In this document: positions 7,512-14,873 of the stretch, piece by piece | How the letters are laid out: every line of letters starts with the position of its first letter | Position numbering within the stretch: the first letter of the stretch is position 1 | Assembly: GCA_031275035.1 (NCBI GenBank) | Contig: JAISPH010000162.1 | Span: 1 to 16,705, forward strand | Source of the DNA: Treponema sp. | GTDB taxonomy: Bacteria; Spirochaetota; Spirochaetia; Treponematales; Breznakiellaceae | Length of the DNA: 16,705 nt | Direction of reading: 5' to 3' | The notes under the pieces: generated by a model | Seen by the model: the letters and a program-made list of their open reading frames with translations, nothing else | What the model was told of the DNA's origin: nothing | The model's database searches: none | Position numbers and translations under genes: made by a program

Positions 7512-8975
7512 ATGGGCGATCCAAAGGGATTTTTAAAGATAAGGCGTAAGGTCTCCGGCTACCGGCCGGTGGAGGAACGGGTCAATGATTACAGCGAGGT
7601 GGAGGTCCTTCTTCCCGATGCTGAACGCCAGGCCCAGGCCAGCCGTTGTATGGACTGCGGGGTTCCCTTCTGCCACTGGGCCTGTCCGGTCTCCAATGTA
7701 ATGCCCGAGTGGCAGGACCGGATCTACCGGGGGGACTGGGCCGGAGCCTGGGCTATTTTGGAGGATACCAACCCCTTTCCGGAATTTACCGGCCGGGTTT
7801 GTCCCGCTCCCTGCGAGGCTTCCTGCGTGCTGGGCGCCAATGACGAGCCGGTAACCATACGCCAAAACGAGCTGGCGGCCATAGAGAAGGCATTCGAACT
7901 GGGGCTGGTGATCCCCAGGCCCCCCCGGAAGCGGAACGGCAAAAAAGTCGCCGTGGTGGGGGCGGGCCCCGCGGGGCTCTCCGCGGCCTGTTTCCTCAAC
8001 CGGGCGGGGTTCCTTGTTACCCTTTACGAGGCGGACCGGAAGCCTGGGGGTTATCTCCGTTACGGCATCCCCGACTTCAAGCTGGATAAGAGTTTCATAG
8101 ACCGGCGTATCGGAATAATGGAAGCCGAGGGGGTGATCTTTAGAAACAACGCCCTTATCGGCAAGGGCCGTTATGGTTTCGGCGCCCCCGGAACGGACGG
8201 AACCGGCTCTTCCGGGGCGGAGTACATCGATCCTGGGGAACTGGAATCGTCCTTCGATCTGGTGCTCCTTGCCATCGGGGCCAGGGAGCCCCGGGATATT
8301 AAGGTTCCCGGCAGAGAGTACGCCGGTATCGTACAGGCCCTGGATTATCTTTCCATGCAGAACCGGTTTTTGGGAAAGGAAAGCGGCCTTGAATCCATTA
8401 CCGCCTACGGCAAACGGGTGGTGGTTATAGGCGGCGGCGATACCGGATCGGACTGTGTGGGAACCGCCAACCGTCAGGGGGCGTCCAAGATTACCCAGAT
8501 TGAAGTGCTGCCCCGGCCCCCGGAGCACCGCAGCCCCGATGAGCCCTGGCCTCTCTGGCCTAAGGTACTCAAGACTTCAAGTTCCCACCTTGAGGGGGGG
8601 GAACGGTTCTGGTCGGTCAGTACCAGGGCCTTTACCGGCAAAAACGGCGCGGTAGACAGCCTCCGTTGCTGCAAGGTGAAGTGGACCGCCGGAAACGGCG
8701 GCTGGACCATGGAGGAAATCTCCGGTTCGGATTTTGAGATTGGCGCGGATCTGGTGCTGCTGGCCATGGGTTTTACCCACGTGGTTCAGGAAGGACTGGT
8801 GGCCGATCTGGGCCTGGCCGTGGACGGGCGGGGCAATATCAGGACCCAGGGAAGCTTCCAGACCTCCAACCCCAAGGTCTGGGCCGCCGGAGATTCCCGG
8901 AGCGGGGCAACCCTGGTGGTCCGGGCCATTGCCGACGGCCGCGCCGCGGCGGAGGCGATTATTCGGACCCTTTAG
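7512..8975 (+). CDS. gltD: Glutamate synthase, small (beta) subunit, NAD(P)H-dependent
   Basis: The small subunit takes electrons from NAD(P)H through FAD and iron-sulfur clusters and passes them to GltB. It has 487 residues. The N-terminal cysteine-rich region carries Cys46, Cys49, Cys54 and Cys58 (CMDCGVPFCHWAC) and Cys97, Cys101 and Cys105 (CPAPCEASC), the pattern expected for the two 4Fe-4S clusters. The FAD-binding Rossmann motif is at 150-155 (GAGPAG), followed by the usual LYEADRKPGG. The second nucleotide-binding motif GGGDTG (307-312) serves NAD(P)H. A short glycine-rich insert near 217-240 separates the FAD strands. The ATG at 7512 follows an AGAGG site (7501-7505), and the gene lies 30 bases after gltB, so the two are cotranscribed. 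NADPH rather than NADH is assumed from the family and was not established here. Confidence 0.97.
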   Translation: MGDPKGFLKIRRKVSGYRPVEERVNDYSEVEVLLPDAERQAQASRCMDCGVPFCHWACPVSNVMPEWQDRIYRGDWAGAWAILEDTNPFPEFTGRVCPAPCEASCVLGANDEPVTIRQNELAAIEKAFELGLVIPRPPRKRNGKKVAVVGAGPAGLSAACFLNRAGFLVTLYEADRKPGGYLRYGIPDFKLDKSFIDRRIGIMEAEGVIFRNNALIGKGRYGFGAPGTDGTGSSGAEYIDPGELESSFDLVLLAIGAREPRDIKVPGREYAGIVQALDYLSMQNRFLGKESGLESITAYGKRVVVIGGGDTGSDCVGTANRQGASKITQIEVLPRPPEHRSPDEPWPLWPKVLKTSSSHLEGGERFWSVSTRAFTGKNGAVDSLRCCKVKWTAGNGGWTMEEISGSDFEIGADLVLLAMGFTHVVQEGLVADLGLAVDGRGNIRTQGSFQTSNPKVWAAGDSRSGATLVVRAIADGRAAAEAIIRTL

Positions 8976-9168
8976 TCCCTCCGGGGATCTTTATATAGAG
9001 CCGGTGTTTCCGCATAACTCTATTGTGTATCCAGAGGGTGAAAAGCGAATTGCAGGTTTGTGTTCTCCCGTGATTTTTAAGGGATAAAATTATCGTTTGT
9101 GAATAGAGTTGTTCAGAAGCTTTAGTTTCTGCCGAACCAAGGTCCGCCGGCAGCCGCTTAAAAACAAC

Positions 9169-9204
9169 AAAAAACATGGATTTCATTAAAAATCCATGTT
9201 TTTT
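9169..9204. terminator. Bidirectional intrinsic terminator after gltBD
   Basis: A perfect 15-bp inverted repeat (9169-9183 with 9190-9204) encloses a 6-base loop (CATTAA). The core ACATGGATTT/AAATCCATGT is flanked by six A on the left and ends in six T on the right, so it can stop transcription from either side. It most likely ends the gltBD message and insulates the downstream operon. Confidence 0.85.
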
Positions 9205-9208
9205 GGGA

Positions 9209-9260
9209 GACTTGTGTCGGACTTTAGTCCGCGATAATCAGCCGGGCTCTTGAACAAGTC
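9209..9260. repeat. Nested inverted repeat of unknown role
   Basis: An outer 7-bp pair, GACTTGT (9209-9215) with ACAAGTC (9254-9260), encloses a tight hairpin CGGAC-TTTA-GTCCG (9218-9231). It lies directly after the terminator and about 70 bases before the next promoter, so it is not in the leader of the predicted transcript. I do not recognise it as a known riboswitch or RNA family. It could be a protein site, the remnant of an element, or chance. Confidence 0.4.
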
Positions 9261-9328
9261 CAATAAAGATCCTTATGGGCAGAATCCTGGAGAAGGACTC
9301 CTGCCTTCCAATCAGCCGTAAAAAAACA

Positions 9329-9357
9329 TTGACAGCTTGTCGCAAATGGTGGATAAT
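9329..9357 (+). promoter_or_regulatory. Strong predicted promoter of the ECF/metallohydrolase operon
   Basis: A perfect TTGACA (9329-9334), a 17-base spacer and GATAAT (9352-9357, five of six) form a near-consensus sigma-70 promoter. A run of seven A just upstream (about 9320-9326) may act as an UP-like element. Transcription should start near 9363-9364, giving a leader of about 63 bases that contains the LacI-type palindrome. Confidence 0.85.
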
Positions 9358-9391
9358 TTTCCGGTAAAGATAGGGTGGTAATTGCCGGTAC

Positions 9392-9409
9392 TGATAAAAC
9401 GTTTTATCA
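9392..9409. promoter_or_regulatory. LacI-family operator (perfect 18-bp palindrome)
   Basis: TGATAAAACGTTTTATCA is a perfect palindrome centred on the CG step that is the hallmark of LacI/GalR-family operators; the hinge-helix leucine of these repressors intercalates there. It sits about +29 to +46 relative to the predicted start, in the leader and directly before the GAGGAG ribosome-binding site (9411-9416). A bound repressor would block the promoter-proximal transcript. The obvious regulator is the LacI-family protein encoded at 12266-13294. I found no second copy in the window. Confidence 0.8.
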
Positions 9410-9426
9410 TGAGGAGAATTCGGTTT

Positions 9427-10185
9427 ATGGGTAAAAAGATACTAATTGCTGGTGAATCATGGTCAAGTACTACGATCCATACTAAAGGATTTGACAGCTT
9501 TGTTACTTCCATGTATGCAGAGGGTATACAATGGCTTGAAAATGCGTTTTCAAATGGCGGCTATACTGTCGATTTCATGCCTAATCACTATGCGGCGGTG
9601 AAATTTCCTTACACAATAGAAGAGATAGATAAATACGATGTCGTTCTGCTTTCGGATATAGGGACCAATACTTTGCTCATTTCACCGGATACGTTTAATC
9701 AGGGCAAACGGTTTCCCAACCGGTGTGAACTTATCAAGCGGTATGTTGAAGCCGGCGGCGGCCTGTGTATGGTGGGCGGGTATATGACATTTACCGGAAT
9801 CGACGCCAGGGGACGCTGGGGTTCAACGCCGGTGAAAGATGTACTTCCGGTAAAACTTCTGCCTTATGACGACAGGGTGGAGTCACCGCACGGTGCGGCG
9901 GCGAAAATCGTTGACAGGGATCATCCTGTCGTCAAAGGACTGCCTGACGAATGGCCGGTGTTGCTGGGATTCAATAAAGTAATCGAAGATACTAGTCTTG
10001 GAAAGGTTATAGCAACAATTGACGGTGAACCGCTCATTGCCTGTGGTGAATTCAAGAAGGGACGCAGTGTGGCGTTTACTTCGGATTGTTCACCCCACTG
10101 GGCTCCGCTGGAATTCTGTAATTGGGAATATTACGGAAAGTTATGGTGTAACATAGCGGATTGGTTATGCAAAGCGGCCGGATAG
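9427..10185 (+). CDS. Glutamine amidotransferase-like protein (GATase1_like, former DUF1355 group)
   Basis: This is a cytoplasmic protein of 252 residues resembling the GATase1-like family (PF07090), a branch of the class I amidotransferase/ThuA-like fold whose biochemical function is largely unassigned. Supporting stretches are KILIAGESW at the start, YDVVLLSDIGTNTLL, the elbow-like region AGGGLCMVGGYMTFTGIDARGRW (part at 109-120, with Cys114), PVKLLPYDDRVE, and FTSDCSPHWAPLEF with His224 and Glu229. Cys114 sits near the expected nucleophile elbow but not in the canonical G-x-C-x-G spacing, so catalysis as an amidotransferase is uncertain. The ATG at 9427 is chosen because GAGGAG lies 10 bases upstream. 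An in-frame ATG at 9409 overlaps the operator and lacks a site. It is the first gene of the operon behind the operator. Confidence 0.75.
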   Translation: MGKKILIAGESWSSTTIHTKGFDSFVTSMYAEGIQWLENAFSNGGYTVDFMPNHYAAVKFPYTIEEIDKYDVVLLSDIGTNTLLISPDTFNQGKRFPNRCELIKRYVEAGGGLCMVGGYMTFTGIDARGRWGSTPVKDVLPVKLLPYDDRVESPHGAAAKIVDRDHPVVKGLPDEWPVLLGFNKVIEDTSLGKVIATIDGEPLIACGEFKKGRSVAFTSDCSPHWAPLEFCNWEYYGKLWCNIADWLCKAAG

Positions 10186-10236
10186 TATCGTGAAAATGAT
10201 ACAGGCGTGTTGATAAGCGTATAATTGGGATATGAT

Positions 10237-11532
10237 ATGAGCGCTATAAATGAGAAATTGAAAAACACGTTACAGCAAAACAAGCAGACATATATGGACA
10301 ATCTTTTGGCGCTTGTTGCACGGGATACCAGAGATATCGGGCACGGTATAGATGGCGGCCTGGAGGCAAATGGTCAAAAATATCTTAAAGAGGTTTATCG
10401 TTCACTTGGCGCTGAAATTTTAATCGAACCCATGTCGGAAGAACCGATTGTTGCGGCCTTTGAAAGGTATCACGAGGGTAATAAAGGACACAATTATGAA
10501 AATCGTTATAATGTTTATGCCCGCCTAAAGGGGGAAAGGGATATATCTTTGATGTTTAACGGGCATGTAGATACGCTGCCTCCAACTGATGAATCGTCTT
10601 GGACTTTTGCTCCACTGTCGCCGTTTGTAAGAGATGGTAAGATATATGGCATGGGCGTATGCGACATGAAGGCGGGACTTATGGCTGCCGCCATGGCTGT
10701 GCAGCTTTTAAGGGACTGCGGCATTGAACTGCCGTGCAATGTGATTCTGTCATCTGTCTGCGACGAAGAGGGCGGGGGAAATGGCTCGATAGCAGCCGCC
10801 ATGGGAGGGCTTAAGGCTGATGCAGTCGTGGTATGTGAGCCTACATCAAACGAGCTGATTCTGGCACACATGGGTTTTGTTTTTTTTGAGATAGATATTG
10901 CAGGCCGTGCGGTACACTGCGGGCTTAAAGTCCAGGGCATCAGCTCCATAGAAAAGGCATTTAAAATAATACAGGCCATTGATGAACTGGAACTTGAATG
11001 GCTGTTGACATATAAACACCCGTTGCTGCCGCCGCCATCGAATAATGTTGGGGTTATTAAGGGCGGTGAAGCGGGATCGACAGTGGCGGAACGCTGTATA
11101 TTTAAAACCTGCGTGCATTACCATCCCGGTACGATGAATTACAACAGTGTAGTTGCGCAGTATATGGACGCCGTCAATACTTGCTGCGACGGGGATAAGT
11201 GGTTAAGGGAACACCGGCCGGCGGTATCGGTATATCAATCAGGCGGTCCTTTTGAAATGAAAGCGGATCATCCACTGGTGGAAACTTTTTGCAGAGCGTT
11301 TAATTCAACCTACGAAAAGAACGTGAAAATTGTCGGCTCGCCTGCAGGTTGTGATTCGAGAATTTGGCACACCATAGCAAAATGCCCGACAATACAGTAT
11401 GGTCCCGGACGGCTTGCACAGTCGCATGTGGCTGATGAATATGTCGATGTCGATGATTATCTTAAGACAATCGAAGTATACGCTCAGCTTATACTGGAGT
11501 GGGGAAGAAAAGGAATCAGAAATGACCACTAA
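10237..11532 (+). CDS. M20-family metallohydrolase (ArgE/DapE/ACY1-like deacylase or peptidase)
   Basis: This zinc-dependent amidohydrolase has 431 residues, the usual length for the family. The active-site residues are in place: His110 and Asp112 in FNGHVDTLP, bridging Asp143 in GMGVCDMKAG, Glu177 and Glu178 in CDEEGGG, Glu201 in CEPTS, His227 (the substrate-side histidine of the lid domain) and His397 in QSHVADEYV. The enzyme should therefore be active in removing an acyl or aminoacyl group from an amide. The substrate cannot be told from sequence, since M20 covers ArgE, DapE, carboxypeptidase G2 and others. The ATG at 10237 is preferred to the TTG at 10225 because GGGA lies about 7 bases before it and nothing supports the TTG. 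The gene starts 51 bases after the amidotransferase-like gene, and its end overlaps the next gene by 11 bases, which suggests coupled translation. Confidence 0.88.
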   Translation: MSAINEKLKNTLQQNKQTYMDNLLALVARDTRDIGHGIDGGLEANGQKYLKEVYRSLGAEILIEPMSEEPIVAAFERYHEGNKGHNYENRYNVYARLKGERDISLMFNGHVDTLPPTDESSWTFAPLSPFVRDGKIYGMGVCDMKAGLMAAAMAVQLLRDCGIELPCNVILSSVCDEEGGGNGSIAAAMGGLKADAVVVCEPTSNELILAHMGFVFFEIDIAGRAVHCGLKVQGISSIEKAFKIIQAIDELELEWLLTYKHPLLPPPSNNVGVIKGGEAGSTVAERCIFKTCVHYHPGTMNYNSVVAQYMDAVNTCCDGDKWLREHRPAVSVYQSGGPFEMKADHPLVETFCRAFNSTYEKNVKIVGSPAGCDSRIWHTIAKCPTIQYGPGRLAQSHVADEYVDVDDYLKTIEVYAQLILEWGRKGIRNDH

Positions 11533-12238
11533 AGAAGTCCAGGCGATTGCAAAGGATGCTATGAATGCTGTCGGTGATTATGCAAGATCGGGCATGAGTG
11601 AAAAAGAACTTGCAGCTTTTGCGAAGGAGTATATGACAAATAAAGGTATAATCTCATATTGGTACCATGAGATCCCTGCGCTTCTTTTTGCCGGTGAAAG
11701 AACCGTGCTTTCGCTTCCGGCACCGGAGTATGTTCCTTCGGATTACAGGTTCAAGGACAATGATATTATTACGGTCGATTTAAGCCCTGAGCTTGACGGG
11801 GTCTGGTCTGATTACGCCCGAACGATCATATTGCAAGACGGCCGGGCCGTAAAGAGGAAGAATATCCGCAACGATGAATTTGGAGAAGGACTCGATATGG
11901 AAGACAGACTCCACGATTTTCTTGTCGAGTCAGCAAAACCGGATATGACATTCAGCGAGTTGCATGGTAAAATTGATAAATTCTTAAAAAGCAGCGATTA
12001 TGAAAACCTTGATTTTCTCAATAATTTTGGACATACCATTGTAGAAAACTTCCCTACGGGCGCTTTTTTTGAACTAAAAAATGACGGAAGGTTCTTTTTT
12101 GATGCAAACTGCCAAGAAAAATTAACAGTTGCCCGTTACTTTACCTTTGAACCGCATATTCGTAAAAAAGGCGGAAAATACGGATACAAGCGGGAAGATA
12201 TATATATGTTTGAGAACGGCAGGCTGACGGCTGTATAG
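11522..12238 (+). CDS. Short M24-family metallopeptidase (aminopeptidase P/methionine aminopeptidase fold)
   Basis: The protein of 238 residues has the pita-bread fold catalytic pattern of family M24. The five metal ligands can be placed as Asp86 and Asp97 (DLSPELDGVWSDYARTI, the family's 11-residue spacing), His171 (NNFGHTIVENF), Glu210 (YFTFEPHI) and Glu225 (YKREDIYMFENG). His49 (WYHEIP) may be the substrate-binding histidine. It lacks the N-terminal creatinase-like domain of PepP or prolidase, and its length is closer to methionine aminopeptidase. The operon context argues against a housekeeping MetAP and for a specialised hydrolase that acts with the M20 enzyme. The ATG at 11522 lies inside the end of the M20 gene (11-base overlap) behind AAGGAA. 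A longer in-frame start at 11399 would overlap M20 by 134 bases and is rejected. Confidence 0.82.
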   Translation: MTTKEVQAIAKDAMNAVGDYARSGMSEKELAAFAKEYMTNKGIISYWYHEIPALLFAGERTVLSLPAPEYVPSDYRFKDNDIITVDLSPELDGVWSDYARTIILQDGRAVKRKNIRNDEFGEGLDMEDRLHDFLVESAKPDMTFSELHGKIDKFLKSSDYENLDFLNNFGHTIVENFPTGAFFELKNDGRFFFDANCQEKLTVARYFTFEPHIRKKGGKYGYKREDIYMFENGRLTAV

Positions 12239-12265
12239 CTAAGTACATCTGTATCAAGGGGACGC

Positions 12266-13294
12266 ATGAGAGTTACAATTAAGGATATTGCCCAAAGAAT
12301 TGGAATTTCCCCGGCGTCAGTTTCGATTATTTTAAATGGTAAAAAAGGGCGGTTTTCCAATACCACGAGAAAAAAGGTAATTGAAGCCGCACGTAAGATG
12401 AATTACAGGCCGAACCGGCTTGCGGTCGGCCTTCTTACCAAAAGGACTAAAACGATTGGACTTATCGTATCTGATTTAAGAAACTTGTTTTTTTCAGAAC
12501 TTGCAAGCGGTGTTGGAAATTATCTGTATTTGAAAGAATATAGCATGGTTCTTGCCGATACTAATGATAATTTCAAACGTGAAATGCAGAGTGTTCAGGT
12601 GATGATGGATCATGGCGTTGATGGTATAGCTATAGCCATGACGGTGCAAAGCTTCGGGAAAAATGGCAATGAAATCATGGCTCTGCTCGCTGACAGCGGC
12701 GTTCCCGTTGTGCTGACTGACAGTTTTAACTATACCGAACGGTTCAGTTCGGTTGTGGCGAGTACCCGGCAAAGTTCCTTTGAGGCGGTACAATATCTGG
12801 CGGCAATGGGCCATAGGCGTATAGCTTGTATATCTGCTCCGCTTGGCGTGGAAACGCTTTTTGACAGGTTTCAGGGTTATCTTGACGGTATTGCCGAAGC
12901 GGGAATCCCGGTCGATGAAGATATGATTGCAGAGGGTAATTTCCGCTACGAGAGTGGTTATAATGCAATGAAAAAATTGTTTAAATTCCATCCCACGGCC
13001 GTTTTCTGTCATAATGATATGATGACATTTGGAGCGATAAGCGCAATAAAAGACAAAGGGCTTGCTATTCCAAGGGATATCTCGGTTATAGGATTTGACA
13101 ATATTTTCTTTTCCAGATTTCTTGATACGCCGCTTAGTACAATAGAGCAGCCTGCATATGAAATGGGTGAAAAAACCGCTGAAATCCTGCTTGATGAGAT
13201 AGAGAATCGAACCATTGCAAAGCGGCATCTAATGCTTAAATCCAGGTTTGTAAAACGTGAAAGTACAACGGCGCCATTTAAATATCCGGGTTAA
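12266..13294 (+). CDS. LacI-family transcriptional regulator
   Basis: The 342-residue protein has an N-terminal helix-turn-helix (TIKDIAQRIGISPASVSIILNG, about residues 4-25) and a hinge with the family residues Asn50, Arg51, Ala53 and Leu56 (RPNRLAVGL). A periplasmic-binding-protein-like effector domain follows (TIGLIVSDLRNLFFSELASG to the end), with typical stretches MGHRRIACIS, AVFCHNDMMTFGA and ISVIGFDN. Leu56 aligns with the residue that intercalates at the central CG of operators, matching the palindrome at 9392-9409. It most likely represses the whole operon, including itself, until a substrate-derived effector binds. The effector is unknown. The ATG at 12266 follows AAGGGGA with suitable spacing, 27 bases after the M24 gene. 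Confidence 0.93.
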   Translation: MRVTIKDIAQRIGISPASVSIILNGKKGRFSNTTRKKVIEAARKMNYRPNRLAVGLLTKRTKTIGLIVSDLRNLFFSELASGVGNYLYLKEYSMVLADTNDNFKREMQSVQVMMDHGVDGIAIAMTVQSFGKNGNEIMALLADSGVPVVLTDSFNYTERFSSVVASTRQSSFEAVQYLAAMGHRRIACISAPLGVETLFDRFQGYLDGIAEAGIPVDEDMIAEGNFRYESGYNAMKKLFKFHPTAVFCHNDMMTFGAISAIKDKGLAIPRDISVIGFDNIFFSRFLDTPLSTIEQPAYEMGEKTAEILLDEIENRTIAKRHLMLKSRFVKRESTTAPFKYPG

Positions 13295-13297
13295 TTA

Positions 13298-13325
13298 TTG
13301 GTTGGTAATGTACTGTAGGTACAAT
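13298..13325 (+). promoter_or_regulatory. Possible weak internal promoter before the S-component gene
   Basis: TTGGTT (13298-13303), a 16-base spacer and TACAAT (13320-13325, five of six) could form a secondary promoter for the transporter genes. A short dyad TGTAC-TGTAG-GTACA (13309-13323) overlaps the -10 region. The -35 match is poor, so this is only a candidate. Confidence 0.3.
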
Positions 13326-13355
13326 TACTATATACTATTTTGAGGAGGCATTTAG

Positions 13356-13988
13356 ATGAAAAAACAAAGATTTGACAGGATGACGCTGTTTTTGATCCCG
13401 ATCGGTGTTGCGATAAACTTTGTCGGCGGACAGTTGGCATTGTTGTTAAAACTGCCTTTGTATTTGGATGCGATAGGGACAATTATTGTCGGTGCGCTGT
13501 GCGGCGGAATTCCTGGCGCTATTGTTGGACTTATTTCAAATGTCTTGAACTCTTTAACGTATCCTCTGACACTGTTTTATGGATTACTCAACATAGTCTT
13601 TGGGCTTTCTGCAGGCTGGATGTCCCAAAGAGGCGTATTCCTGAAACTGTGGAAAACCCTATTGAGTACGCTTTGGTATGCGTTTGTTGGAGGAGGGATC
13701 GGCGCCGTTATGACATGGGTGCTTTACGGATTTGATTTTGGAACCGGAAACTCCGCGCCTATCGCAATTACCATCTATAAACTGCTTGGTGAACCATCGG
13801 GATTTCTTAAATTTACAACTCAGTTTATTGCCGAGTTTAGCATGGACATCGTGGACAAACTACTGACGCTGTTGGCTGTATTCTTCATTTTGAGGGCCAT
13901 GCCGGTGAAGATACTGTCGAAATTGCCTTTGGGCGAGGTGTATATAAAGAAAACGGCTTTGCTTAAAAAAAGAGAAACCGCCGATTAG
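13356..13988 (+). CDS. ECF transporter substrate-binding membrane protein (S component)
   Basis: This small integral membrane protein of 210 residues has five to six hydrophobic segments (about 10-31, 37-62, 68-88, 100-125, 160-180) and a positively charged tail. It has the size and layout of S components of energy-coupling factor transporters and stands directly before genes for T and A components, making this a dedicated (group I-type) ECF module. The N-terminal stretch around LPLYLDAIGTIIVGALCGG resembles a recurring S-component pattern. I cannot assign a known vitamin family (RibU, ThiT, BioY, FolT and others), so the substrate is open. The ATG at 13356 has a strong GAGGAGG (13342-13348) 7 bases upstream, the best ribosome-binding site in the cluster, which fits a need for abundant S protein. 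Confidence 0.8.
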   Translation: MKKQRFDRMTLFLIPIGVAINFVGGQLALLLKLPLYLDAIGTIIVGALCGGIPGAIVGLISNVLNSLTYPLTLFYGLLNIVFGLSAGWMSQRGVFLKLWKTLLSTLWYAFVGGGIGAVMTWVLYGFDFGTGNSAPIAITIYKLLGEPSGFLKFTTQFIAEFSMDIVDKLLTLLAVFFILRAMPVKILSKLPLGEVYIKKTALLKKRETAD

Positions 13989-14004
13989 ACATAGATTGGA
14001 AAAC

Positions 14005-14039
14005 TGGCCGGCGGACAGTTTCATTATGTCTGCCGGTCA
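14005..14039 (+). repeat. Strong intercistronic hairpin between S-component and ecfT genes
   Basis: A 13-bp stem (14005-14017 with 14027-14039; eleven Watson-Crick and two G-U pairs in RNA) closes a 9-base loop, GTTTCATTA. No T run follows, so it is not a standard terminator. Its place between the S gene and the ECF module genes suggests an mRNA processing or stabilising element that sets their expression ratio. A DNA-binding site is the alternative. Confidence 0.65.
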
Positions 14040-14058
14040 AATACCATGGGGGATGTAT

Positions 14059-14868
14059 ATGGAAGAATCATATTTTGAAAGATACTGCAAATATCACAAA
14101 TACAATAATTGGCTTTGCGATCTGTATCCTTTAACCAAGCTGAATATTCTTTTGATATTTGCGCTATCGCCATTGTTGGTGCAGAATTATTTATATGGAA
14201 TTTGTTTATGCGCATTATATTACCTGATGGCGCTGTGTTCTGGAAGGCTCAAGTATTTTAATGGTATATTCTGGAAATTATTTATTACCCTGGGACTTTT
14301 TATCATAGTGGTGCGTCAGATCACCGTGAAGGGTGAAATTGGTCTTTTTAGCCTGTTTGGCTGGATCTGGACCAGAGAAGCCCTGGACATAGGATTCAAT
14401 CTGGCCTTTGTCATACTTGATATCTCGGGCGGTATAATATTATTTTATGCGATAACGCCCATGAGGGATCTGATGTATGCGCTTGAATTGCGTGGAATGT
14501 CGCATGAGACATCGTTTATTATGTTGTCGTCATTCCAGTGCGTTATCGATCTGAAAAAAAATTGTCAGGTAATACTCGACTCCCAGAAAGCCCGTGGAAT
14601 AGAAACGGAGGGTAATATCCTTGTACGAGTCAAAGCGCTGATACCCGTTTTGGGCCCCCTGCTGTTAAGCGCGATTTCCAGTACGGAGGAAAAAACAATT
14701 AGTATGGATGCAAGGGCGTTTTCAGTTAATCGCAGGCATACCTTTTTAAGAGAAATAGAACCGCCGAAAAAATTTGAAAAGATATTGCTTGTCTTTGTCA
14801 ACGGAGCTTTTGCGTTATTGATAGTATACAGGATATATTTGTTTATTACGCTGAAAATGGAGGTATAA
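14059..14868 (+). CDS. ecfT: ECF transporter transmembrane coupling protein EcfT
   Basis: EcfT links the S component to the two ATPases. With the ATG at 14059 the protein has 269 residues, the usual size. Hydrophobic segments (about 28-42, 47-60, 70-88, 110-131) are followed by a cytoplasmic region with the two coupling motifs: Ala178-Arg179-Gly180 in QKARGIET and the second, Ala218-Arg219-Ala220 in MDARAFSV. A last membrane segment lies near 242-262. The second motif has Ala where Gly is common, a tolerated variation. The ATG at 14059 is chosen because GGGGGA (14048-14053) lies 5 bases upstream. The in-frame ATG at 14053 leaves no spacing, and a TTG at 13996 has no site. The gene ends 5 bases before ecfA. 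Confidence 0.85.
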   Translation: MEESYFERYCKYHKYNNWLCDLYPLTKLNILLIFALSPLLVQNYLYGICLCALYYLMALCSGRLKYFNGIFWKLFITLGLFIIVVRQITVKGEIGLFSLFGWIWTREALDIGFNLAFVILDISGGIILFYAITPMRDLMYALELRGMSHETSFIMLSSFQCVIDLKKNCQVILDSQKARGIETEGNILVRVKALIPVLGPLLLSAISSTEEKTISMDARAFSVNRRHTFLREIEPPKKFEKILLVFVNGAFALLIVYRIYLFITLKMEV

Positions 14869-14873
14869 ATTTT

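Larger units (their letters stand above)
8976..9426. other. Gene-free boundary region between gltBD and the ECF cluster
   Basis: This is about 450 bases with no credible coding region on either strand. The first 190 bases show nothing convincing apart from a distant 9-bp inverted repeat (AACTCTATT at 9016-9024, AATAGAGTT at 9102-9110). A long terminator hairpin (9169-9204), a nested dyad (9209-9260), a promoter (9329-9357) and a LacI-type palindrome (9392-9409) follow. Base composition changes here from GC-rich to clearly AT-richer DNA. No tRNA or IS remnant was recognised. Confidence 0.7.

Noticed and set aside
9016..9110. 9-bp inverted repeat AACTCTATT / AATAGAGTT spaced 77 bases apart
   Set aside because: A 9-bp match over a few hundred bases is expected by chance fairly often. 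There is no target-site duplication, transposase or further symmetry to support a MITE.
9236..9318. Direct repeat AATCAGCCG at 9236-9244 and 9310-9318
   Set aside because: Two copies of nine bases are too weak for an attachment site or array. There is no integrase and no third copy.
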